Assembly: GCF_024586455.1 (NCBI RefSeq) | Contig: NC_065921.1 | Span: forward strand, 89,092,061-89,156,060 | Source: Bactrocera neohumeralis | Lineage: Eukaryota; Arthropoda; Insecta; Diptera; Tephritidae | Length of the DNA stretch: 64,000 nucleotides | Reading direction: 5' to 3' | Shown: piece by piece, positions 34,848-46,500 of the stretch | Layout: each line of letters opens with the position of its first letter | How positions within the stretch are numbered: position 1 is the stretch's first letter | Translations under genes and position numbers: made by a program | The notes under the pieces: model-generated | What the model saw: the letters and a program-made list of their open reading frames with translations, nothing else | Databases searched by the model: none | Told to the model about the DNA's origin: nothing

Positions 34848-36143
34848 ATTAACTAGCTACACACTTTTCGTATGAAATGAATGCACGTATTGTTAACGCT
34901 GCCAAGCAAAGCGTGGCGGAATTTGAAAACTCGTTTAAACTGCTGGAACGCCGATCGTCAACTGAATGTTGCTCTCCATGCACTGCGGCATTTTAATATT
35001 CAAAAAACTTACAGTTTTCAGCTAACTGATAAGACAAGAGCATTTGCTGCTCGCAACAGCCTAAAAGTAGGCTACACTTACTTTACGAAGGCTACAGTGA
35101 GCGCTGTGATCATTGAAACAAAATCGGCGATCATTAGGTGGATTCATTCGCACGAGTTCGACGCAAATATGGCTAGAATTAAGCCAGCAAAGTTCCGCTG
35201 TAGAGTAAAATTTAGTTGAAATTAATTTTTTTAGCGACTTTTCGATTTTTCTTTAAATTAATACAGCACTTGGAGTAATCGTAAGCCTTTTTTAAACATT
35301 TTTCAGCCACAAATGTTACTTTTAATGGTTGTTTTATAGTTATTATGTACATATGTGTTTGTATGTTTGTGTATATGCCTGACATTGATACTCCATTAAA
35401 AGCGGCTGATTGCTAATAAATTTGGCGATACGTGCGCGAGTGCACTTTACATACAAAAACACCAAAAAAGCGATCAACAATTACTTTATTTTTAGTTTAC
35501 GACGAATTCGTTATCTCGGCGCGAAACAAGAATATTAAAGAAATGGAGAAAAAAGAAAAGCGAATTGAGTATATTAAAGGCCGTTTTCTCAATGTCTGGT
35601 TAGCAGCCAGTTAAGTTCTGGTTAAAAAAAGTTTCTTTATCGAAAGAATGAATCTTGGTTCAGTTAACCAGAACTTAAATGACAGCTGACTGCTAAATAG
35701 ACGATGAGAAAACGGACCTAAGCCCAATTAATCCCAAAATCAGAATGCATTCAATTTGAGTTTGAGACTTTTTGCTTACAAATTGAGCTGCTTTCTCATA
35801 ATGAACAGAATAATAGCATTTATATTTGCTTTATTGCGTTAGACCATTATTGAGAAGCAATGAATGCTTTGTTGAACTTCATACAAAGTGCTCTTTGGAT
35901 AAATGTTAGATAAGCCTTCTTATCTGCAAGCCAATCGGCTCTTGGACTATTTCTACCTTTGAACCAAACAAACATTTCTTGAATCGATTATCAGTTGGCT
36001 GTCAGCTAACGCTAAGTTAAAGTCGTCACGTCTATTTCTCTGCAACTTCTCAACAATAAACATAAATTTCTGTTTGAAGCTCAACTAATATTATTATTTT
36101 GAATTTTTTGTTGTAAAAAAGTCGAGTTTGTGTTAATTGCAAA
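34848..36143. promoter_or_regulatory. Divergent promoter region of two P450 genes
   Basis: This 1.3-kb stretch separates the start codons of the CYP4E-like gene (-) and the next P450 gene (+), so it must carry both promoters. No strong TATA box stands out. It includes the inverted-repeat element at 35578-35718. A 112-codon open frame at 34881-35219 (+) has no recognisable domain. Confidence 0.5.
35578..35718. repeat. MITE family A, copy 2
   Basis: This compact inverted repeat of about 140 bases has a left end GGCCGTTTTCTCAATGTCTGG and a right end AGACGATGAGAAAACGGACC that pair over roughly 40 bases with mismatches, plus an inner GTTCTGGTTAA/TTAACCAGAAC pair. It could fold into one long hairpin. 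It is related to 8388-8530. Confidence 0.75.
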
Positions 36144-39100
36144 ATGTATCTACTACTCCTCACAATATTTCTGTTCACGCTAATTGCGTGGAAGGGCTTA
36201 AAGTTGCTAAACTATATTGATAATGTGATGGGTATTATGGAGATGATCCCAGGGCCAACGCCTTATCCATTTGTGGGCAACCTCTTTCAGTTTGGACTCA
36301 AACCGGACGGTAAGTAGCCGAAGTGACAAGCAAGTTTACATAATATATAATTGTTTAGAACACCATGCAATATTTATTAATATTCAAGTAATGTGTCAAG
36401 GTCCAAAGATTGGGTCAGTAAAGTTTCGCATGACACATACTCGTACTCAGCGGCGCAACGAAAACTTAAAAAGTTTGGCCAACACGTGAGGTGCATTCAA
36501 CATATGAATACTGAAAGTAATTAATTATTATTATGAAATGTATTTGTATAATGAAATGTATTGTACAAACACAACAACGGAATAAACCGCTCTTCACTGA
36601 TTCTCTCAGCTGCTGGTGGTAGTGCAGAGCATCCAGTCCGCGACTAATTGGCTTTTAATAGCCGCGTAATATTTCTGGCAGCTTAAGCGGTTCTCTCCTC
36701 AACAGTTGCACAGTTATTGGTGCAATTAAAGTATATGGCATTTATTACAGTTAATAATTTCGTCGCGATAAGGCAAGCAAAACAAATTCAAAAAAAAACA
36801 TTAGTGTGTTCGCACCGACTCGAAAGATACAGAGTTCAGAATTTGAGCGTTATTGTGATAAAATACCAAACTTTTATAAAAATAAAAAAATCAAGCTTTC
36901 CTCCATTAAGGGAGTTCTGCATTGACCAAAACAAATGGCAGTCCGATCGTGCAAGGTCGCGGCTATATGGTGCATGTATCAAAACTTCTCAGCCAAGCTG
37001 TTCCAGTTTTTGCCGAGTCATCAAAGATATGTGTAGTCAGGCGATGTCCTAATAGAAGACGAAGAACTTTTTCTTGATCAGTTCTGGCCGTTCTTTTTCG
37101 ATTACTTGCTTCAATCTCGTCAGTTGTTGACAGTAAAATGTAAAATCAATCGTTTGACCAGGCTGGAGCAGCTCATAATGGACGATTCCTTTCCAATCTC
37201 ATCAAACACTCAGCACAACCTTTCGAGGCGTCAATCTTGGCTTTCCGACCATTTGTTGAGCTTCACCACGCTTGGACCATGATCTTTTTCACACATTATT
37301 CTCATATTTGATCCACTTATCGTCTCCTGTTACCATTCGCTTCAGAAATGGTTCGATTTCATTTCGTTTCAGCAAAAAATCGCAAATGTTAATTGGGTTC
37401 ATTAAATTATTCACAGACAATTCATGTGGTACCCAAACATCAAGCTTCTTTTTATAGCCAGCCCTTTTTAAATGATTCAAAACCGTTTGGTGATGAATGT
37501 TTAGTTTCTTAGCGATGTCATGGCTGCTTATGTGTCGGTGCTGGTCAATCTTTTCCATAATTTCATCGACTTTCTCACATTGAAATTTCTAGAACGGAAG
37601 CGAGCGAACCATTATTGTGCTACAGGGACTGATACAGCATCGCCTTCGTAAACTTCACAAAGCAACAGTGCATTGATGAACTTAACTCAATTTTGGGCGA
37701 TGAAGCTCCACCAAGGATCAGTGTTTATCGATGGTTTGGTGAATTTAGCGGTGCTTCGAAACACGTCTGTGACAAGGTGGCAGGTGGTGAATCGTAGATT
37801 TACGTATATGAGTCAGAAAGTAAACAGCTGTCGACTGTATCGGTAGTATCAGTTAAGCCGAATCCGAGCCGTGCGAGCTCTCGAAAATCGACTGCAGTTT
37901 TGAGCATTCAAAACATCATAACTAAAATGTGTTTTTGTTAATTAATCCTGAAATATAAAAGGCAACCTACGTACGTGTACTTTTTATTAAGTCCACATGT
38001 AGTGATCACACATCTTAACAAAATACTTACGTTTCAATCTGACCTGTGTTTTTCGGTAAGAAAGCGGCCAAACATACTTCCATTTAGAAGAAATTAGAAA
38101 TAATATTTTTACCGAGCTATACACGATGTATATCAATGTAAAAAATGTACCTAAACTTTTTTAAAGCCAACCAAATCCAAGGTTTGCAACAAATCCCCAT
38201 TGCAACAATGGATTTGTGACGAAATAAGACAAAACACAAAAATACAATTTATGTTATGGCAGTAAAGGAAATATAATAGTCTACGTCACTTATGGAAATT
38301 TGGTAATTTCCTTACAATGTTACCTACAACAAATACCAATGAACATTGTTGCACGTCGAAACTCTTTATCCTGAAGCAACCTTTTTTAAAAATGCGGAAA
38401 TTCCATTTCAGCAAAGAGTGTTACAAAGCTTATTGTTACCTCGGTCTATGAAATTTACCGGGTTCACAAATAAATTGCGCAATCATACATGCACAGGCAC
38501 CCAAATGAGTATGTAAGCTCACATGCTTCTGCAGGAATTTCAGCAACGCAGCGCTTAAAACAATTTATTTGCCCTTTTTACTTGCAGAATATCCGAAGAA
38601 GATTCTACAGTATTGCCGGAAATATGACTTCCAGGGCTTCCGTTCGGTGGTGTTCTTCCAATATCATGTCATGTTGAGTGATCCGGCGGAAATTCAAGTA
38701 ATTTCATTTGCTAGTGCCCATAAGTCATGACACACACACACGCACACACACACATATAAGCATACATGTGTCGCATAAAAGCGACGACACCTCACACATT
38801 TCACCAGCCCCAGCTACACTGAGCCCCATAACAGCGCACATGTAATCACGCAGTGTTAATACTTCAACGAAGTGTAGCAGCTTTCATCTTTCGACGAAAT
38901 TCCTGCCCGAAATTCATTATCATTTACAACTTCTTTGATTTACTGTTATTATTATTATTTTTGCCCGCTTACCACAGAACATCCTCTCGAGCTCTACGCT
39001 GCTGTACAAGGAGCACCTGTACTCCTTCCTGCGTCCTTGGCTGGGCGATGGCCTTGTCACTGCCGCAGGAGCGCGCTGGCTGAAGCATCGCCAAATCTAT

Positions 39101-42100
39101 GCGCCGGCTTTCGAGCAGCAAGCAATTGACGGTTATTTGCAGGTGGTGCATCGAGCTGGCAAGCGTTTAGTGGAGAAGCTCTCAGAACGCGCCACTGCAG
39201 CCGCAGATGGCGTGCCGAAAGTCTTGGACGTGCAGCCACTGTTAGGCAAATGCACCTTGGATATTGCGGTTGGTAAGTTTGGCTCGTTCGCTCTGACGGG
39301 GTGCCTGGGGACGCGGACAATTGTGATTGGCGTACATTATTGCGCGTGAATTCTGTGCAATGTGTTGTCTAACAAGAATTCTATTGATTTTATTTTGCCA
39401 ATTTTGTAAAGTACAGGGTTTGTCCGGAAAGTAATAGGACTGATTTCGAGCAACTGGAGAGTCAAGACAAACATTTTCGCGCGACGTGTTTCTATGAGTG
39501 GTGCAAGCCGAAAATGCAGCGTTCGTTAGAGCAGAATTACACGATTAAACTCTGTGTGCAACTCGGTAAATCTGCGACAGAGACGTTTTTTTTTTTGATC
39601 AAGAAGGCTTACTCAGATGTTTTTTTAGCAAGAAGTGGAGTGTTTCGGTGGCACCAGGCCATTTCAGAGAGCAGGGAAGAGATCGCTGATGAAGACCGTG
39701 CGGGGAGAGCTGCGACTTCGATAAACATCGACAATGTGACTTTTTTGACATCAAAGGCATTGCCCACCATGATATTGTTCCTCCTGGACAAACCGTCAAC
39801 GCCAAGCTTTAGATGGAAGCCCTCAACAACCGATTGTAAGTTGCACCACGACAACGTCCCGGCTCACACCGCCTTTCTTGTGAATAACCATCTAACCAAT
39901 GCTGTCATCCCAACGCTTCCGCAGCTGCACTACCCGGACTTTTTTGTTTCCTTGCCTGAAAAACCCGATGAAAGGGGATCCAAGCCGCATGCACCTCGGC
40001 TCTCAAGGCTATTCCGGAGGATGCCTTCCGTGATGCCTCCAATGCTTGGAAATCGCGCTGGCAGCGCTGCATCGACGCAGAAGGAGTATATTTTGAAAGT
40101 TTTTAAAGAATCGTAACGTTGGTTCAATAAATTTTTTTTATCGATTCAGTCCTATTATTTTCCGGACAAACACTGTAAGTGTACTATCTATATTTAGTCT
40201 GCGTCTAGTCTACCCATATCGTAAATAAACTGTCTAAAAGCTCTACTGTTTCTCCTCTACAGAAAATGCTACAGGCATACCGAGTTTCGAGCTGAACGAC
40301 GGCAGAACCGAGCTGCACGCGGCAATTATTGAGTAAGTCTAACGGTGACTTGCTCACATACTCGCTATTTCATCATTGCCAGTCTTCATGTACCGTCTCA
40401 CCCAACACTGACTTTCATTTTCATTCAATATTTTCAATCTATCACAACACTGACACGAAAACATTTGTCTCCCAATCGAAACAGTTTTCATCCAATTATT
40501 TCGGTATTAAATGTACATACGCACACTTTTATGACCACACTCCGACACTCGTACTCAAGCGGTATATATGTAAATATGTATTATATTTTCCCGTAGCCTC
40601 TGCGACGTGATAAAGGAGCGCACATTCAGCATTGTAAAGCGCTTCGACACGCTTTTCCAATTAACGCCACATTATTGGAAACAACGCGCCGCGCTGAGCA
40701 CTCTCGAACGCGTAATTAATAAGGTAAACAGTGATATTTATGTACGGCCGCTGGGGATATTTTGTATTTATGATTTTATTGAAAAAATGATTGCGCTGTG
40801 AAGTTGTAAATGCAATGAATGGGATTTGCCTTTAAGCAATGACCGTCAAATGAGAATATTTCGCCATTCAAATTGCATTTCCAGGGAAGCCTTTTTGCTC
40901 AGCCAAATATACATATGTATGTAAGTACATGTAAGGGATTAAGCGAAATGCTCAGCAAAAACAAAGTTGTAATGGCAAAGAACAAAATCGGTCGTAATGC
41001 CACCAGATTACTGCAGATTTACCGCAAAAAGCGTTCTTGAAAGATTCTTGTTCTCGGTCTCTTGAGACACACGCACGGACCTCAAGGCTATTGCTTTGCA
41101 TTATTCTTAAAAGCTTTCGCTTGGGTGCCACCTGCTGGTGATCCGTACACCCACATACACAACTACATTTACAAGCGCATATTTAAAAATGAATAAGAAA
41201 AACGCTGTTGCTGAGCGTTTGGCGCCCGTCTTCCGCAAAATGTCCCACCCAAGTGCTGCAATGTATCTTTGGTGGCGCCAGCAGGTGACACATGGGCATG
41301 TGCAGAGCTATGCGCTCTTTCAACTTGAAAATGCAATATGCGAAAAATGTTAATTGAGTGCACTTTGGCGACCGTCAGCGCCATTTCAGCCGGCGCAAAT
41401 ACTGCGCCTGTTATATTTTCCGATTTTATTATGTTCTTTTTTGGGTGTAAATATGTATTTTTATTGCTCGCACTTTAATTAAAAGATTGTCGATCAACGT
41501 CGAGAAAGTCTGCAGGCGTCTGCGGCTCAGCAAGCGCACCAGCAGCCAGGCGTTCGGGAGCAGCAGCCGGCAGCCAGAACAATGCTGCGTCCGTTCCTTG
41601 ATGTGCTCTTGCAGGCGAAGCTGGATAGGCGTGCGTTGACCAATAAGGAAATATTCGAAGAGCTGTCCACATTTATATTTACGGTAAGTATGGTAACAGC
41701 AATAAGTATGTGTGCAGGTTGCTGAAAGGTTGGCAGCAATTTGAGTTAAACTGTTGTTGCCTGCGTGTAATTTATTGCATTATTTATAATGGAAAATTGA
41801 TTTAATTAAAATCGAAATCGTTTATTCTCACAGTTCAGTAAATTGAAGAAAAAAATATTTAAAATCGGTGTTGCCCCATTTACTTCCTTGTAGATGTAAG
41901 ATATTAAGGAAATTTAAATATTTTTGAGAACCAAAATGTGGGTAGTCGAAAAAGTTTTTTCGTATTTGTAATCACACTTCAACTTATTTTTATTATATTT
42001 GTAATAAACTTTAATGAACCAAATATGTACCATTTTGGTAGACGACTTTTTGCAATTTTTCCGCCAGAGACATAATTCCATCAGTGTGAAACTTTTCTGG

Positions 42101-43343
42101 TTTCTCGGCGAAAAACTGCGACAAGTAATTTTCAACGGCTTCTCTTAAAGCCGACTTTACTCCATTAAGGGAGTTCTGCATTGGCCGAAACAAATGGTGG
42201 TCCGATGGATAAAAAACGAAAAGACTTTTTCAACGACCAGATTGCCACAAATAGCCTTATTATAAGGAAGGGTAATTATTTAGTCCGAAAAAAATAAAAG
42301 CATTCTACTCACAACGCAGCTCACTCTCGAGGTCAAACGATTTTCTTTTCACACAGGAACATAATTGCACCGCATCTGCGCTATCTTTTACCCTTTACGT
42401 TTTGTCTCGACACGCAGCCGTTCAAGAGAAGCTCTACGCCGAGCAGCAACGCATTTTCGGCACTGAATCAGCCGCGCAGTTGGCACGTGTACCTAGCATT
42501 GAATGTGCACATTTGGAGCAGATGCGCTACTTGGAGTTTGTAATACGCGAGACATTGCGTCTGTATCCGTCGGTGCCATTAATTGCACGCACCAATCGCA
42601 AGGCAATCGATATCAGTAAGTGAAGAGCCGTAAACTGGCGCAAGTGTTGGCCCGGTTTCGCCTACTCGGCAACAGTCGGGCGTACATTGTTTATGGGTTT
42701 TACTTTGTCGTCTTTTTATTATGCTCTGCTTTGATAGATGGTACGAAAATCGCCAAGCGCACAACCGTTATTATGTGCCTGATAGCCATGGGCTACAATG
42801 AAAAGTACTTTGACGAGCCGACCGCATTTCGCCCCGAACGCTGGCAGCATATCAATAAGGACGAGGCGGCGGGTCTGCAGGCCTTCAATAGCGTGCCTTT
42901 TAGTGCCGGACCAAGGAGATGTATTGGTAAGTCGTTGAATGTTTGTCACTTCGAGTGCGGAATGGAGTGTAAATAGCTCAGTGCGTAAAGCGTATATAAA
43001 TGAAGGAGGTTCTGCAAAAGATTTTGTATTTTACGGCTTTTTATTATACGTTGAACTTATATCGTCTGTCATGTCTTCTACTGTAATGCAAATGCCTTTC
43101 TAATCCTCTTTTACAGCCGAAAAGTATGCCATGTACGAATTGAAGTCGCTACTCTCAATGATTGTGCGTAACCTGGAAATTTTACCCGCCAAAGATGGCC
43201 TGCCATCAGGCATCAACGATCACTCACGCTTGGACTGTGTGCCACAGAGTGAATACGATCCCATACTGAATATTCGTGTGACGCTCAAGTCCGAGAACGG
43301 CATACAGTTGCGACTGAAAAGACGAACGAACGCCAATAAATAA
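36144..43343 (+). CDS. Divergent CYP4-type cytochrome P450, 546 aa
   Basis: Nine exons join in phase: 36144-36309, 38588-38697, 38978-39272, 40263-40332, 40597-40723, 41486-41683, 42357-42615, 42738-42926 and 43117-43343. Exons of 110, 70 and 127 bases match the two sister P450s, so this is a true family member. It has a membrane anchor (LLLLTIFLFTLIAW), a PGPTPYP hinge, K-helix ETLR and heme loop FSAGPRRCIG with Cys470. The I-helix is abnormal: where CYP4 enzymes have FEGHDTT, it reads FTEHNCT, losing the Asp and the first Thr of the oxygen-activation motif and the heme-linking Glu. A Gln/Ala-rich insert sits near the start of exon 6. Introns carry several mariner elements. It might correspond to Drosophila Cyp4ad1, but I cannot verify that. 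Confidence 0.85.
36896..37840. mobile_element. Mariner remnants in P450 intron 1
   Basis: A minus-strand part (36896-37560) matches the 20866-21901 family. It includes an 89-codon frame at 37289-37558 with HQTVLNHLKRAGYKK and ending MVTGDDKWIKYEN, the helix-turn-helix and first catalytic Asp region. Right after it, on the plus strand (37640-37790), comes another mariner N-terminal piece (GDEAPPRISVYRWFGEF). The two orientations show that copies have been rearranged or nested. Confidence 0.7.
38731..38754. repeat. CA microsatellite
   Basis: A run of CA dinucleotides with one G interruption, in intron 2 of the P450 gene at 36144-43343. Confidence 0.85.
39414..40175 (+). mobile_element. Internally deleted mariner, 762 bp, in P450 intron 3
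   Basis: It is flanked by TA on both sides. The ends are inverted repeats around GTTTGTCCGGAAAGTAATAG (left) and its near complement (right). A 200-codon frame (39514-40116) starts with a mariner helix-turn-helix (QNYTIKLCVQLGKSATETFF, GVFRWHQAI) and resumes with KLHHDNVPAHTAFL and LPQLHYPDFF, the second catalytic block. The part with the first catalytic Asp has been lost. About 40% of a usual 1.3-kb mariner is missing, so it cannot move itself. This family differs from the one at 20866. Confidence 0.88.
41940..42231 (-). mobile_element. Mariner deletion derivative in P450 intron 6
   Basis: About 290 bases with ends GGGTAGTCGAAAAAGTTTTT and ACGAAAAGACTTTTTCAACG, the same termini as 20866-21901. 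Inside it keeps only the transposase C-terminus (FRPMQNSLNGVKSA, FFAEKPEKFHTDGIMSL). It is a short non-autonomous copy. Confidence 0.8.
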
Positions 43344-43510
43344 ACCAAATGGAAAGCAAAACCGAAAACAAGTGGCAGGAGACACAAATTTCTTTTAAAA
43401 AAATATATTGTAGTGTATGTATGTATAATATACGTATATTTTCAATTAGTTAAGCATTTATTTCTATAACAAAACCGTAAAGAAATTAAAATTTTCCAAA
43501 TAAATTGTGT

Positions 43511-46500
43511 TCAATATGATCTGCGTCTCAGACGTATATACAAGCCGCTTACAGATTTTAAGGTAAGAAAGAAGCCCAGCCGCGCATCATATGGATTGTC
43601 AATCTTATCACCACGATCTGCGGGGTTATGTATGCCTGTGGATAGTCCATCCACCGCCGGCAATATGTTGAAGTGTCGGATGATCTTCGAAAGTGTTACT
43701 TTCAATTCCATCATGGCGAATTTTTGACCTAATAAAATGAAATAAGTTAATGTACTCAACTTTGTATAGTGTATGACTACAGACCTATGCAATTCCTCGG
43801 ACCCGCGCTGAACGGTATATAGTCGTAGGGATTACTACTGTTGCGATTTTCAAAACGTTCTGGTTTAAACTCAAATGGTGCCGGAAAGTGTTGAGGATTA
43901 GTCCCCATTGCTATAATGCAAAAGCCAAGCGAGGTACCTGGCGGAATTTGAAAACCGCCTAAAAAGAGTTGGTATAGTTTGGTCAAAAAATAGTAAGTAT
44001 AACGGAAACACGTTATGTTGAAAATCAAACTCATATGTAATGTATCAAAAATAATCAAATATTCTATAAAATCACCGAAAACCCACCGATTTCAGTTTGC
44101 TCCAACAAAGTACGCACAATGAATGGCACACTGGGAAACAGACGCAGCGTCTCTTTGATAATCAGCTCCAGATACTTCATGTCACTCAACTCTTGAAAGG
44201 TTGGGTTACGTTTAAGATCCTTGCCGAAAATTGCAAATTGTTCTTGGAAGGCGCGACGCTGTACTTCTGGATGTCGTGACAAACAGTAAATGGCGAAGCC
44301 TATGGCGCTGGCAGTGGTGTCGTGACCCTAGAAAAGAAAAACGTTGTTTGCTGATCAGATTAAAATCTACCAGATATGCAACAAGCAGAACCTCAAACAT
44401 AAATGTGGAGACTTCCTCAAAAATGTCTTGAAATGACAGAGGCTTGCCATCTACTTCTGCTGTTAGCAAGTTATCAAGGAAGGCCATTTTCGGACGTTTG
44501 CCGTCTACACCCAACTTCAGCTTATTTTGGTCGAGCGTCTTCAGCATCTCACGCCGTTTGTCAATGATCTAATATGAGTCACAAAAAGTTTTAAAACAAA
44601 ATTAACACTCTTCAGCAAATTGTAGTGTCGAACTTGGGCAAAACACACCTGGGAAAATTCTTTGCGCAAGATCGCTAAAGCTTTTTGCTGTTTCTGATAT
44701 CCTCTGGTCCATACGAAAAAGAAATCGAAACGATTCAACGCGCTAAAGATCCGTTGGCGCATCACATCACAGATGCTGCAGATCGAGCATTATTTTAAAA
44801 TGATTAAAGTACTTAAGAAACTACTTACTCAGCGATCGCAGGCACTATTGGAGACGTGGGACCCTGTATGGCATTTACTGGTGTGCCCATGGCGGCTTCT
44901 AAAACGTTCAGACCATATGATTATTGTTTTACAAATTTTATGATAGTAGGTTTCACGCACCGCATATGACATCAATCGTGGAGCGTGTGACGACTTCTTG
45001 AAAATCGAACATTTGCGCCTTCGTTGCAAAACCCGAGAGCAGCTCCACGAAGCGATCGGTGGTCTCGTTCATAATTTTAAGGAAGTCTTGCAGTATGGCA
45101 AAATGGAATGAGGGCGTGATCATTTTTCGATGGTTAACCCAGTGTTTGCCATTCGCGGTCAGCAAACCTTGACCCAACCAAGGATAAAAGAACTTATAGG
45201 GGTCATATTTATGTATAAACTCAGTACTAGACAGCACTTGCTGCAATAAATCAGAAATATTTTAATAAAAAATGCTTTTTTTTCTGAGCTACATTTGAAA
45301 AGAACTGTGCTTGGACCGAAGTTAGTGGATGGCTTCGCGTAGGTACTTACTTCCGTAGTTTTGGGATTTGCAATCATTATGTAGGGTTGAGCGCCGCCGT
45401 ATACTCGCATCAAGCCGTAGTTGTAGTCATGTGCCCAGCGTCTTATCTGCCTCATATGCTCTATGGGAATACAACAGAAATCAGGAGTAATTAAAACTAG
45501 GAATTTTGAATGACTGAACTCTAATACTAACTTCAATGTGTGTCTTGTAAGCTAAGATGTCAGCTTATAAGAGAGTATATTTCAGTAAGCAGCTGAAAGC
45601 AATAGATAATGAGAATCGTACGGTTACGCAGCATAAGCCAAGGCCCTACAGACATTTTCATCGAAAAGAGAGACCGACTTCATTTAAAAGAGAATTCACG
45701 TCTCTTTCAGTAGTGTTGGTAATGAGAAGTGTAATGTAAAGAGAAGTATGCGAGTACGTACATTTATTTACTAACAAACCGTTATCAGAACAAGCGATGA
45801 AAACTTGACCTACTAATCGAAGCATTTTAAGGCTCAACTTGAAAATTATTCTACCCTTTCATGCTTCGCAGTTATCATTAACTGATTAATAAACGTATGT
45901 ATGTAAATAATAACACGTAATAATAAGTTCTTCTTCGAATTTTTTTGTGAATTATATATTTCCTTTTGAAAGAATATTTGACTTTTGCACAAATACAAGA
46001 ATATTACTCGTACAAATGCTTCGAGCATTCGAGCTGACCATTTTGTGCTTTGCACCTCTCACTTAATATTTGCGACGAGGGGTGGGCTTCTTGGGCGGCT
46101 TATAGGAGGTGGAAGGAGCTGAGATACGGCGCTTCGGTTCCTCTTTAGGTGGATGAGTGCGTATGTATTCGAGCGCTCGGAGAATGGCCTCTGGAATTGG
46201 AGGCGGGGTTGGCAGAAGATCACTCTTTGGCTGATAGCCGTTCTCGTCGGCAATGTAGGAGATTTGCACATGTTCACCTTCAGGTGAAACCCATTGGAAA
46301 TCGCCATGTACATTGCCGCTCGCATCGCCCGACTGTGCAGATTGAATACCATTGCTGGTCTCCAGTGCGTACTCGAAACCATCTGGACGCACATCGGAGC
46401 GCATGGCCTTTATTTCTGCGTGAGCTTCATCGCCACTGGGATGCGAGCTCCTGCTGCTGATACTGGCAGATCGACCAAAAGTGGTAAGGCTGTGGCTGAG

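Noticed and set aside
38969..39320. Overlapping frames on both strands around P450 exon 3
   Set aside because: The exon 38978-39272 in phase with its neighbours explains the coding signal; the other frames are shadows.
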